Assembly: GCF_018860965.1 (NCBI RefSeq)
Contig: NZ_JAHKQF010000015.1
Span: 248,001-312,000, forward strand
Reading direction: 5' to 3'
From: Alteromonas sp. C1M14
GTDB taxonomy: Bacteria; Pseudomonadota; Gammaproteobacteria; Enterobacterales; Alteromonadaceae
DNA length: 64,000 nucleotides
The position numbers and the translations under genes were made by a program. Position 1 is the stretch's first letter. Each line of letters opens with the position of its first letter. Shown here piece after piece: positions 1 through 7,825 of the stretch. The notes under the pieces were generated by a model. That model was not told the DNA's origin, made no database searches, and saw only the letters and a list, made by a program, of their open reading frames with translations.

Positions 1-2
1 CC

Positions 3-365
3 AAGGTTGTGGATCAGCAAATTGCAGACGGGCGGATGAAAAAAGAAGACAGAGAGCAAGGCTTTGGCGCCTATGCTTTTGTTGATCTTAATACCGCCGA
101 AAATGGCGTAAATGCAGCGTGGACAAAGGCCCAAACATACTTAGCATTAGGCAATGCCATGCATACATTAGCTAGGTTAGGTATTGATTCCACCCCCATG
201 GAAGGGGTGGATAAAGATCTTATCGCCCGCTATTTCGGTAAAGAACTTGACGGCTATGTGTGTGAAGTGGCATTGGCCATTGGTTATCATGATGAACAAC
301 AAGATTACAATGCTCAGTTACCAAAATCCCGTTTACCAAAAGATGACATCATCACCGTCGTATAA
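3..365 (+). CDS. NfsB-type NAD(P)H nitroreductase, C-terminal part (cut by window start)
   Basis: About 120 C-terminal residues of an FMN-dependent oxygen-insensitive NAD(P)H nitroreductase/dihydropteridine reductase. The reading frame is open from base 3, so the gene begins before the window; the GTG at 9 is internal. The tail carries the family's closing signature (NAQLPKSRLPKDDIITVV resembles the end of E. coli NfsB, NATLPKSRLP), preceded by a segment matching the NfsB helix with G-(I/L)-D-(S/A)-x-P-(M/I)-E-G. Enzymes of this family use flavin to reduce nitroaromatics and quinones in the cytoplasm. Placement in the NfsB branch rests on resemblance of the tail only. Confidence 0.85.
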   Translation, partial: KVVDQQIADGRMKKEDREQGFGAYAFVDLNTAENGVNAAWTKAQTYLALGNAMHTLARLGIDSTPMEGVDKDLIARYFGKELDGYVCEVALAIGYHDEQQDYNAQLPKSRLPKDDIITVV

Positions 366-469
366 TGTGTTGCTAGGGTAATAGTGAATATGACGATGCT
401 GAATAGCCAAGCTATGCCGTTGTGCATTAACCTAGCCAAACAGTGATATAACCACCGTTGAGTAAAATA

Positions 470-1480
470 ATGAAAGCAGTCGTACTGAAAAAACCAGGTG
501 GCCTAGACCAGATCGCCCTTTGTGAGCGTGATGAAACGGTGCCCGGCCCCACAGAAATTAAAGTGGCGATCAAAGCCAGTTCATTGAATTATCATGATCT
601 TCTTGTGGCCCAAGGCCACATGCCTACCGAAACGGATCGGATCCTCATGTCTGATGGCGCAGGTATAGTGGAACAGGTCGGTGAAGAAGTAACGGAATTC
701 GCCGTGGGTGATGCGGTGGTCTCAACTTTCTTTCCCCAATGGTTAAACGGCCCGGCTACCACCCCGGTAGGCAACTTTGCCCAGACACCCGGCGATGGGG
801 TGGACGGTATGGCGGCTGAGTATGTTGTCCGTTCCACTAGCGCCTTTACCCATGCACCTAAGGGCTGGCGACACGAGGAATCTGCCACCATTACCACCGC
901 CGGCTTAACCGCTTGGCGGGCACTGGTTGTCGATGGCAAAATTAAAGCTGGCGACACCATTTTAACCCTGGGTACAGGGGGCGTATCGCTAGCGGCCCTG
1001 CAAATTGGCAAGCTCATGGGCGCAAAGGTGATCATCACCTCCTCATCCGATGACAAACTGAGCAAAGCCAAAGCCTTGGGAGCCGATGTCACCATCAACT
1101 ATCGCACCACCCCCAACTGGGCGGAAGCCGTGCTTGCTGCTACCCATGGCAAAGGCGTGGATCATGTTATCGAATTAGGTGGCCCCAATACCCTTAACCA
1201 ATCCATAGAGGCCGTGCGTGTGGGCGGCCACATTTCATTGATTGGGGTACTAACCGGGTTTCAAGGTGATATTGCCACCGCATCCATTATGGCCAAACAG
1301 GTTCGTTTGCAAGGCTTAATTGTGGGTTCAAAACAAGATCAAATGGAGTATATCAAGGCCCTTAATGCCAGTGACATTCGGCCCATCATTGATAAAACTT
1401 TTGCTTTTGACGCGCTGGCAGAAGCCTTTGACTATCAACAATCCGGTAGTCATTTTGGTAAAATTTGCCTAACTTGGTAA
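470..1480 (+). CDS. Medium-chain dehydrogenase/reductase (zinc-type alcohol dehydrogenase-like / quinone oxidoreductase-like)
   Basis: A 336-residue MDR-superfamily NAD(P)H-dependent oxidoreductase. The N-terminal GroES-like domain contains SSLNYHDLLVAQG, where zinc-type enzymes have the catalytic cysteine region. The absence of that cysteine suggests a non-zinc, quinone-oxidoreductase-like member. The central Rossmann fold has LGTGGVSLAALQIGK for nucleotide binding. I start it at ATG 470 (MKAVVLKKPGG), the usual family start; an in-frame TTG at 458 would add four residues. An intrinsic terminator follows, so it is probably a single-gene unit. The substrate cannot be told from sequence. Confidence 0.85.
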   Translation: MKAVVLKKPGGLDQIALCERDETVPGPTEIKVAIKASSLNYHDLLVAQGHMPTETDRILMSDGAGIVEQVGEEVTEFAVGDAVVSTFFPQWLNGPATTPVGNFAQTPGDGVDGMAAEYVVRSTSAFTHAPKGWRHEESATITTAGLTAWRALVVDGKIKAGDTILTLGTGGVSLAALQIGKLMGAKVIITSSSDDKLSKAKALGADVTINYRTTPNWAEAVLAATHGKGVDHVIELGGPNTLNQSIEAVRVGGHISLIGVLTGFQGDIATASIMAKQVRLQGLIVGSKQDQMEYIKALNASDIRPIIDKTFAFDALAEAFDYQQSGSHFGKICLTW

Positions 1481-1488
1481 CCTTTTGT

Positions 1489-1526
1489 AAACCGATGCCT
1501 GTTGGTGCATCGGTTTTGCTTTTTGT
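1489..1526 (+). terminator. Rho-independent terminator after the MDR gene
   Basis: Perfect 10-bp stem (1489-1498 with 1507-1516), 8-nt loop, followed by an interrupted T run. It sits 9 bases after the MDR stop codon. Confidence 0.8.
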
Positions 1527-1580
1527 TGCATTGTTCGCCACTATGGCAGCAAATACCCCTTCTTTGGTATCACCCCGTTT

Positions 1581-3062
1581 ATGCAAATTACCGTTATACC
1601 GCCTCTAACAGCACACAGCATTTGTAACGCTACGGTTGTTATTCCCGTTTTCGAAAATTCAACCGGGACGCTGACTTCCAGTATCCTCGGTGATGAGGCC
1701 GCGAAAGCTGCTCTAGCCTGTCTTAAAAAAGAAGACTTTAGCGGTACGAAAAACACCCTTCGGTATTTAATCGATTTGCCTGCATGTCCATTTTCTCACG
1801 TCTTGTTTTTAGGCTTAGGCGAAAAACAGGCATTGACTGAATATGGCTGGAAAAAAGCCCTCGACAGTCTGTCTACGGTGCTTGGTCAGTGGAAGGTTGA
1901 AAACCTTGTTATCGCCGTGCCTGATGGTGCCTTTTCATCCATCAGCGGTATTGAACTTGCGTGTATGGCGACAATGGATACTCATTATCAGTTTACCCGC
2001 TACAAAACCCAATTTCAGCCAGGTAAAGCACTGAGCAGGCTTTATGTTACGCCAGCTACGGCCATTTCTGAAAAACAGGCCAACGCCATAGAAGCAAAGT
2101 TTAATGCCTTAGCCAAGGGATTGTCTTTAGCCAAAGACTTGGCTAACGGTCCATCTAATTATTGTACGCCACAAACCTTTGTACATACCGCACAATCCCT
2201 GGCCGAACGTTATTCTCGTGTTACCGCCCACATCCTTGATGAACCCGCCATGAAAGCCATGGGCATGGGCGCTCTACTTGCGGTGTCAAAAGGCAGTGAG
2301 CAGCCAGCATTTCTGTGCACGCTCCATTATCAAGGCACCACAGCAACGACCCAACCCTACGTGTTTATAGGCAAGGGCGTCACCTTTGATACTGGCGGCA
2401 TTACCCTTAAGCATGCGCCGGGAATGCAAAATATGATTTACGACATGGCTGGTGCAGCCGCGGTCATGGGCTTAATAGAGACCATCGCTCACTACAATCT
2501 TAACCTTAACGTCACTGTTATCGTACCGGCGGTGGAAAATATGGTTGACGGCAACGCCTATCGACCAGGGGACGTTCTCACTACTTTGTCAGGTCAAACC
2601 GTGGAAGTCATCAGTACCGATGCAGAAGGTCGCCTCATTTTATGTGACGCCATCACCTATGCCTCCCGTTTTAACCCCAAAGTGATGATTGATGTGGCAA
2701 CCCTTACCGGCGCAGCCATCACTACTCTTGGCCATGCGGCTAGTGGGTTAATGAGTAACTCTTCCACCCTCGCGGCCTCGCTAACCCAGGCCGGTGACGC
2801 CGCCCATGACAAAGCCTGGGAAATGCCCCTATGGGACGACTATGATGCCCCTCTTGAATCCACCTGCGCCGATATGCGTAATGCTGGAAATAATGCCCCG
2901 GGCATGATCACCGCCGCCTGTTTTCTAAAACAGTTTGTCAGTGATACCCCATGGGCACATCTCGACGTTGCCGGCAGCAGTTTTACCTATGGCAAAGGCA
3001 ACAGCGCCACAGGGCGTCCCCTTCCCTTATTATTTCAATATCTTCTTGGCGAAGAGGAATAG
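1581..3062 (+). CDS. M17 leucyl aminopeptidase family protein
   Basis: A 493-residue cytosolic aminopeptidase of family M17, near the usual length (E. coli PepA is 503). It removes N-terminal residues, preferentially leucine, using two metal ions. Visible catalytic elements are GKGVTFDTGG, with the metal-binding lysine and aspartate; a second aspartate in MIYDMAGAAAVMG; and STDAEGRLILCDA, the NTDAEGR signature with Ser for Asn. The variable N-terminal domain covers roughly residues 1-165. It lies 134 bp upstream of pqqA on the same strand, but pqqA has its own promoter-like -10, so shared transcription is uncertain. A role in trimming PqqA-derived peptides is conceivable but is only inference from position. 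Confidence 0.92.
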   Translation: MQITVIPPLTAHSICNATVVIPVFENSTGTLTSSILGDEAAKAALACLKKEDFSGTKNTLRYLIDLPACPFSHVLFLGLGEKQALTEYGWKKALDSLSTVLGQWKVENLVIAVPDGAFSSISGIELACMATMDTHYQFTRYKTQFQPGKALSRLYVTPATAISEKQANAIEAKFNALAKGLSLAKDLANGPSNYCTPQTFVHTAQSLAERYSRVTAHILDEPAMKAMGMGALLAVSKGSEQPAFLCTLHYQGTTATTQPYVFIGKGVTFDTGGITLKHAPGMQNMIYDMAGAAAVMGLIETIAHYNLNLNVTVIVPAVENMVDGNAYRPGDVLTTLSGQTVEVISTDAEGRLILCDAITYASRFNPKVMIDVATLTGAAITTLGHAASGLMSNSSTLAASLTQAGDAAHDKAWEMPLWDDYDAPLESTCADMRNAGNNAPGMITAACFLKQFVSDTPWAHLDVAGSSFTYGKGNSATGRPLPLLFQYLLGEEE

Positions 3063-3144
3063 GCATTTCCTTGTACTCCTAAAGTAGTAAATAGTCGTTT
3101 TTAACTAGCTCCAAAGTACTATATTTTTCCCAAAAACCGTGGCA

Positions 3145-3150
3145 TATAAT
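3145..3150 (+). promoter_or_regulatory. Candidate -10 of the pqqA promoter
   Basis: A perfect TATAAT hexamer, 46 bases before the pqqA ATG, in the aminopeptidase-pqqA gap. The upstream region is T-rich but has no convincing -35 at 16-18 bp spacing, so an activator may be involved. Confidence 0.45.
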
Positions 3151-3196
3151 CGAAGTGAATGTTAAATCATCGTTAACAAAAACTAGGAGCTCTATC

Positions 3197-3268
3197 ATGT
3201 GGACAAAGCCCGAATACAGTGAAATGCGTTTAGGATTTGAAGTTACTTTGTATATTAAAAACCGTTAA
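3197..3268 (+). CDS. pqqA: PqqA, precursor peptide of pyrroloquinoline quinone
   Basis: A 23-residue peptide beginning [13 protein letters not shown] and ending in IKNR. It is the ribosomally made precursor from which PQQ is built. The two substrate residues are present as E15 and Y19 in the invariant E-x-x-x-Y arrangement; PqqE cross-links these side chains. AGGAG at 3185-3189 lies 7 bases before the ATG, an excellent ribosome binding site. Length and the opening W-x-x-P match known PqqA peptides. The gene is on the same strand as pqqB-E, but a 175-bp gap with a hairpin and a terminator separates it from pqqB, consistent with PqqA being needed in excess over the enzymes. Confidence 0.95.
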   Translation: MWTKPEYSEMRLGFEVTLYIKNR

Positions 3269-3298
3269 GGGTGGCCTAGGATACAGCCTTTAACGGTT
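3260..3298 (+). promoter_or_regulatory. Stem-loop over the pqqA stop codon
   Basis: A perfect 9-bp inverted repeat (3260-3268 with 3290-3298), extendable by three further pairs including one G-U, with the 5' arm ending on the pqqA stop codon. It lacks a strong T run. It probably protects the pqqA mRNA 3' end or attenuates read-through. The structure is seen in sequence; its role is inferred. Confidence 0.6.
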
Positions 3299-3331
3299 GT
3301 ATTTAATCAACCCTAACTTGCGAATTCTTTA

Positions 3332-3350
3332 CAGTACAGATAATGTACTG
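3332..3350. promoter_or_regulatory. Inverted repeat overlapping a possible -10, pqqA-pqqB gap
   Basis: A perfect 7-5-7 inverted repeat (CAGTACA, GATAA, TGTACTG). The spacer and first base of the right arm form GATAAT, a plausible -10, with TTGCGA at 3318-3323 as a weak -35 (15-bp spacing). This could be a repressor operator on a second promoter, or simply a small hairpin. Family of binder unknown. Confidence 0.35.
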
Positions 3351-3368
3351 AAGAAGACGCGCCATGAT

Positions 3369-3397
3369 AAAGGTTGCCTTGTGCAACCTTTTTTATT
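3369..3397 (+). terminator. Intrinsic terminator between pqqA and pqqB
   Basis: Perfect 9-bp stem (3369-3377 with 3383-3391), 5-nt loop, and six consecutive T residues (3389-3394). It sits between pqqA and pqqB, so pqqB-F must rely on read-through, antitermination or an unseen promoter in the last 45 bp before pqqB. Confidence 0.8.
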
Positions 3398-3443
3398 GAT
3401 TTGTCACCCGTAATAAAATAGCGGGCAATGTAGCAGGTGATGT

Positions 3444-4367
3444 ATGCATATACGCGTTCTCGGTGCGGGAGCCGGTGGCGGCTTTCCACAATGGAATTGC
3501 CATTGTCGTAATTGTAAAGGGGTTCGTTCAGGCTCCATTGAGGCGAAAGCCCGTACCCAATCGAGTATTGCGGTATCGGCCAACGGCAAAGATTGGGTAT
3601 TAATTAACGCGTCCCCCGACATTCGACAGCAAATAAACCAAACCCCCGCTTTGTGGCCCCAATGTGAAACTCAGCAACGGGGAACCGCTATTCGCTCGAT
3701 TATTCTTACCGACAGTCAAATTGATCACACAACCGGTTTATTAACCCTACGGGAAGGGTTACCGCTACCAGTGTATTGCACCGATGTAGTGTACGAAGAT
3801 TTAACCGAAGCCTTTCCTTTATTTCCCATGCTTAAACATTGGAACGGCGGCCTACAAAGACGGCCCATTGACACCGACGAAAAAGCGGCGTTTACCCCAG
3901 AAGGTGCCGAAGGCTTAATTTTCAAGCCTATTGTGCTGGCCTCTAATGCCCCGCCCTATTCGGCCTACCGAGATAACATTGTGCCTGGCAATAACATCGG
4001 CTTGCATATTGAAGACACTCACACCGGCGAAATCGTTTTTTATGCCCCAGGTTGCGTGCAAGCCAGCCCGCTAGTAGAACGAACGTTAGCCCAAGCCCAA
4101 TGCGTACTCTTTGACGGCACATTGTGGCTCGATGACGAAATGATCACCAATGGTTTTAGTCAACGTCTAGGGACTCAAATGGGGCACATGCCAGTAAATG
4201 GTGAGGATGGTGCAGTGGCATTATTAAATCGGTTTGCCATTAAAAGGAAAATTCTTATTCACATAAATAACACTAACCCGGTACTTGATGAATCGTCAGA
4301 CGCCCACCAGTACTTGCTGGATAATGATATTGAATTGGCCTACGACGGTATGCACATCGAACTGTAA
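3444..4367 (+). CDS. pqqB: PqqB, metal-dependent hydroxylase of PQQ biosynthesis
   Basis: A 307-residue protein of the metallo-beta-lactamase fold. PqqB hydroxylates the tyrosine moiety of the excised Glu-Tyr intermediate during PQQ synthesis. The N-terminus MHIRVLGAGAGGGFPQWNC is diagnostic, and the CxCxxC zinc site follows directly (NCHCRNCKGVR, about residues 19-29). DSQIDHTTGL holds the D-x-x-x-D-H metal-ligand motif of the fold. Length equals the family norm. AGGTGA precedes the ATG. It is the first gene of the tight run pqqB-C-D-E-F, 27 bp before pqqC. Confidence 0.97.
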   Translation: MHIRVLGAGAGGGFPQWNCHCRNCKGVRSGSIEAKARTQSSIAVSANGKDWVLINASPDIRQQINQTPALWPQCETQQRGTAIRSIILTDSQIDHTTGLLTLREGLPLPVYCTDVVYEDLTEAFPLFPMLKHWNGGLQRRPIDTDEKAAFTPEGAEGLIFKPIVLASNAPPYSAYRDNIVPGNNIGLHIEDTHTGEIVFYAPGCVQASPLVERTLAQAQCVLFDGTLWLDDEMITNGFSQRLGTQMGHMPVNGEDGAVALLNRFAIKRKILIHINNTNPVLDESSDAHQYLLDNDIELAYDGMHIEL

Positions 4368-4394
4368 CTGACCTTTGATGAAAAGAGGAACACC

Positions 4395-5153
4395 ATGTCA
4401 ATTCAAGTCCCTTGGAGCAAAGAAACCTTCGAGCAAAAACTCAGAGCAAAAGGGGAGTACTATCATATCTATCACCCCTTTCATCAGGCCATGAATGCAG
4501 GAAAATGCAGTAAAGCCCAAATTCAAGGTTGGGTGGCCAATCGATTTTATTATCAAGTTTGTATACCGGTGAAAGATGCCGCTATTTTAGCCAACTGCCC
4601 CGATATGGCCACCCGCAGAAAGTGGATCCAACGTATTCTTGATCATGATGGTGAAGAAGGCGACCCCCGTTTAGGCGGCATTGAGGCCTGGTTGCGCCTA
4701 GGGGAAGCGGTGGGATTAAGCCGTGATGCGCTGTTAGACGAAACCCATTTGTTACCCGGCGTGAAATTTGCTGTCGGTGCCTATGTTAATTTTGCCCGCC
4801 GCGCTACATGGGAAGAAGCCGCTTGCTCATCGTTAACAGAAATGTTTGCCCCGGAAATTCATCAAAGTCGTTTAGATACTTGGCCGACCCACTATCCTTG
4901 GATCGATAGCCAAGGCTTTAGTTACTTTCAAATGCGATTAAGCCAAGCCCGACGGGATGTGGATCACGGGTTAGCCATTACTCTGGATCATTTCACTAGC
5001 CGAGAACAACAAGAAAAGGCATTAAATATTTTGCAGTTCAAATTGGATGTACTCTGGTCCATGGCCGATGCCATCAGTTTAGCCTATGAATTTGACCGAA
5101 AGCCTTTTACCGGCATTGCGGACCAATCCATCTGTCATAAGGGGATGTTTTAA
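4395..5153 (+). CDS. pqqC: PqqC, pyrroloquinoline-quinone synthase
   Basis: A 252-residue cofactorless oxidase that catalyses the last step, ring closure and eight-electron oxidation of AHQQ to PQQ using oxygen. The fold is an all-helical TENA/THI-4-like bundle. Typical segments are the [10 protein letters not shown] stretch near residue 22 and [20 protein letters not shown] near residue 45, which build the active site. Full length. AGAGGAA before ATG 4395 serves as ribosome binding site. Its stop codon overlaps the pqqD start (TAATG), so the two are translationally coupled. Confidence 0.97.
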   Translation: MSIQVPWSKETFEQKLRAKGEYYHIYHPFHQAMNAGKCSKAQIQGWVANRFYYQVCIPVKDAAILANCPDMATRRKWIQRILDHDGEEGDPRLGGIEAWLRLGEAVGLSRDALLDETHLLPGVKFAVGAYVNFARRATWEEAACSSLTEMFAPEIHQSRLDTWPTHYPWIDSQGFSYFQMRLSQARRDVDHGLAITLDHFTSREQQEKALNILQFKLDVLWSMADAISLAYEFDRKPFTGIADQSICHKGMF

Positions 5154-5419
5154 TGCCCACGCCCATGCGCAATAAACTGTATAAATTACAATTTGAAAAA
5201 GCCCAGGATTGCTACGTATTACTGTACCCTGAAGGCATGGTAAAGCTGAACCCCAGTGCCGCAGAAATACTCTTACAAGTAGATGGCAACAACACCGTTG
5301 ATGGCATCATTAGTGCGCTAAAAGCTAAATTCCCTGATGCCCCAGACAGCATCAGCGAAGACATTCACCGCTTTCTTGATGAAGCAGAAAACAAAGAGTG
5401 GATCCATTATGAACAATGA
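5153..5419 (+). CDS. pqqD: PqqD, PqqA peptide chaperone
   Basis: An 88-residue RiPP recognition element that binds PqqA and presents it to the radical SAM enzyme PqqE. It has the family core: an aromatic N-terminal beta segment, the LYPEGMVKLNPSAAEIL region (about residues 24-38) and a C-terminal winged-helix portion with a DIHRFLDEAENKEWI helix. Starts on the TAATG overlap with pqqC. Its last 11 bases overlap the true pqqE start, giving coupled synthesis of chaperone and enzyme. Confidence 0.95.
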   Translation: MPTPMRNKLYKLQFEKAQDCYVLLYPEGMVKLNPSAAEILLQVDGNNTVDGIISALKAKFPDAPDSISEDIHRFLDEAENKEWIHYEQ

Positions 5420-6533
5420 TACGACGGCAACCCCAGGCCCTCCCCTATGGCTACTGGCAGAAGTGACTTACGCCTGTCCACTTCATTGTGCGTACTGCTC
5501 AAACCCAGTAAACCTCACTGCCAAACAAGACGAAATAGACCTTTCCCACTGGCTGAGAGTGCTTACTGAAGCCCGCGAAATGGGCGCCGTACAATTGGGT
5601 TTTTCTGGCGGCGAGCCCTTATTACGTAAAGATCTTGAGCAAATGGTTGCCCACGCCAGTGAACTGGGGTTTTATACCAACCTAATTACTTCGGGTATTG
5701 GTTTAACAGAAAAGCGCCTAGCTAAGTTAAAAGAAGCGGGACTGGATCATATTCAACTGAGTTTTCAGGCCGCCAATGCCGAAACCAATGATCTTATTGG
5801 TAACCGACGCCATGCCTTCGCCAATAAGCTGGAAGTAGCCAAGTTAATTAAGCAGTATGACTATCCTATGGTGCTTAATTTTTGCTTAACTGCTCAAAAT
5901 ATCGATCAAATCGATGATGTGTTGGCATTAAGCTGTGAACTGGATGCGGATTTTGTCGAATTAGCCACGGTACAATATTACGGTTGGGCGTATGTAAACC
6001 GGGATCAACTGCTTCCCACTCAGCAAGCCCTTGTAGACGCCGAAGCCAAAGTAAATGCTTTTCGGGCACAGCAACAAGGTAAAGGGCCCAAATTTATCTT
6101 CGTTGCGCCGGATTATTACGACGATCGCCCCAAAGCCTGCATGAATGGCTGGGGCTCTACGTTTCTCACCGTGGCGCCAGATGGGGCGGCCTTACCATGC
6201 CATAGCGCTAAAATCTTGCCCATGACCTTTCCTAATGTACAAGACAAGTCGTTAGCAGACATTTGGTATCAAGATTTTTCCTTTAACCAATTTCGAGGCA
6301 CCGACTGGTTACCCTCCCCGTGCGCGCAATGTGATGAAAAAGAGAAGGATTTTGGCGGCTGCCGTTGCCAAGCTTATATGTTAACGGGTGACATGTTTCA
6401 GGCCGACCCGGTGTGCGCCAAATCCCCTCATCACCATACCATTGAAAAAGCCATCGCACAGTCTCAGCAAGAACAGAAAAAAGCGCTGGTGTTAAGGGAT
6501 CCAAAAAACAGCATCGATGTGGTAACACTGTAA
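5409..6533 (+). CDS. pqqE: PqqE, PqqA peptide cyclase (radical SAM)
   Basis: A 374-residue radical SAM/SPASM enzyme that forms the carbon-carbon bond between the Glu and Tyr side chains of PqqA. The 4Fe-4S site bound by SAM is CPLHCAYC (about residues 22-29), and GFSGGEPLLRKDL is the SAM-binding GGEP motif. The C-terminal SPASM region supplies auxiliary cluster cysteines (ACMNGWGS, LPCHSAK, CAQCDEKEKDFGGCRC, DPVCAKS). I start at ATG 5409 inside the end of pqqD (MNNDTTATPG), the normal family start; the frame is open further upstream to an ATG at 5337, but that would overlap pqqD by 83 bp and add unrelated residues. Confidence 0.97.
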   Translation: MNNDTTATPGPPLWLLAEVTYACPLHCAYCSNPVNLTAKQDEIDLSHWLRVLTEAREMGAVQLGFSGGEPLLRKDLEQMVAHASELGFYTNLITSGIGLTEKRLAKLKEAGLDHIQLSFQAANAETNDLIGNRRHAFANKLEVAKLIKQYDYPMVLNFCLTAQNIDQIDDVLALSCELDADFVELATVQYYGWAYVNRDQLLPTQQALVDAEAKVNAFRAQQQGKGPKFIFVAPDYYDDRPKACMNGWGSTFLTVAPDGAALPCHSAKILPMTFPNVQDKSLADIWYQDFSFNQFRGTDWLPSPCAQCDEKEKDFGGCRCQAYMLTGDMFQADPVCAKSPHHHTIEKAIAQSQQEQKKALVLRDPKNSIDVVTL

Positions 6534-6536
6534 CCG

Positions 6537-7775
6537 ATGGCAGAGGTATTGACCTGTGATAACGGCACACGGCTATTGTTTGATAGCCCGTGTCCTGATA
6601 CTTACGCCGCCGTTTTTGTTATCAATACGCCTATTTACGATTTTACCGGTGTCGCTCATGTTGCCGAACATCTCCTGTTTCGCACATCTTCGTCTTATCC
6701 TAGCCCCCACAACCTTTTTGCTGCCCAGGCGCTTACACCATTATCGATTAATGCATCGACGCAGGGAGATATGACCTTTGTCTTTGCCCAAATGCCTCGC
6801 ATTGAGGCCCATCAATTTTATTTTATTGAAGCCCTACAATATTTATACGCGGGCATACTTAACCAACACTACACGACAACGGATATCCGCTTAGAAAAAG
6901 ACGGGGTGATCCGCCAAGAACTCGGTTTTTATGAACAACAAAAAAACTATCGTTTAGCGGTGAAATCGTGGATAGATGCGCCACAAAATTACACGGCAAG
7001 TGAAGTGGCAACCTTGTGCGCAGGCGGTTTTTCCACTGAGCTTGCCTCCTTAAGCACACAACACATTCTTGCTTATAAACAACGCTGGTATACACCAGAA
7101 AATATTACCCTTATCACAAACCTGTCCACGCCTACCCAAGTGCAAGATATTTTGCTCGCCTGCGCTCAAAAAGAGCCCCTGGGCCAATTTACTGGGGCAG
7201 AACTTGACGATCTCACACCGGCTTTGACACAACGGCCTCCCGCTGTTGCCAATTACAGCAAATTTTCTGCCACCATCAATCGGCTCATGACCCGCTACCG
7301 TCATTTAGACCTGCCAATTTTTACCCGAGAGGCACCGTGGATACCGCCAAATTTTATCCATAACTTGTTCGATGGCAGTACAAGATTATCACCACCTTGT
7401 GATATCATGACGGTGGATCCAGACCAAGCCACACTGCCGGAAAGCTGGCTAGCAGCCTTTCCCGATGGGTTGGTCAATCTGCCGCCTCTTCCTCGTTACA
7501 TGCAACGTCAATGGACGCACTTTTGTAACTATAGGCTAACCGTCAATGGGTCGAAAGACTGGTATCTTGGCATTCCCGAACACGCCGTAGATCCCCACAT
7601 CTTACCCAATCTGATTATGGACAGTCGTTTTTGGTTGCCCCGTACTGCCGGGGAATGCTATGCCTTAGGCGTTGCCCGTCATGGTGATCAGATCCTCCTA
7701 TTTGGCGTAAATGATAAGCAGGTTAACTACCGTCAGCAGTGGGCAGACTGGATCCTCCTTCAGTTGTTAGGTTAG
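6537..7775 (+). CDS. PqqF-like M16 metallopeptidase, half-length
   Basis: A 412-residue zinc peptidase of the insulinase/pitrilysin family (M16) in the position of pqqF, three bases after pqqE. It probably cuts the cross-linked PqqA peptide to release the Glu-Tyr unit. The inverted zinc motif HVAEH is at about residues 41-45 and the third ligand lies in the downstream E-x-x-x-x-R-Q-E stretch near residue 120. PqqF proteins are usually about 760 residues with four domains. Here the N-terminal catalytic domain is followed by shortened sequence. A late segment, RTAGECYALGVAR, resembles the R/Y motif of the inactive half of M16 enzymes. Middle domains therefore appear to be lost. Assignment as PqqF is inferred from motif plus context. 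Confidence 0.85.
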   Translation: MAEVLTCDNGTRLLFDSPCPDTYAAVFVINTPIYDFTGVAHVAEHLLFRTSSSYPSPHNLFAAQALTPLSINASTQGDMTFVFAQMPRIEAHQFYFIEALQYLYAGILNQHYTTTDIRLEKDGVIRQELGFYEQQKNYRLAVKSWIDAPQNYTASEVATLCAGGFSTELASLSTQHILAYKQRWYTPENITLITNLSTPTQVQDILLACAQKEPLGQFTGAELDDLTPALTQRPPAVANYSKFSATINRLMTRYRHLDLPIFTREAPWIPPNFIHNLFDGSTRLSPPCDIMTVDPDQATLPESWLAAFPDGLVNLPPLPRYMQRQWTHFCNYRLTVNGSKDWYLGIPEHAVDPHILPNLIMDSRFWLPRTAGECYALGVARHGDQILLFGVNDKQVNYRQQWADWILLQLLG

Positions 7776-7825
7776 TTTAAATAGGTTGTTCATATCCCAT
7801 TAGGATGTTTCTCAGGATCAGATAA

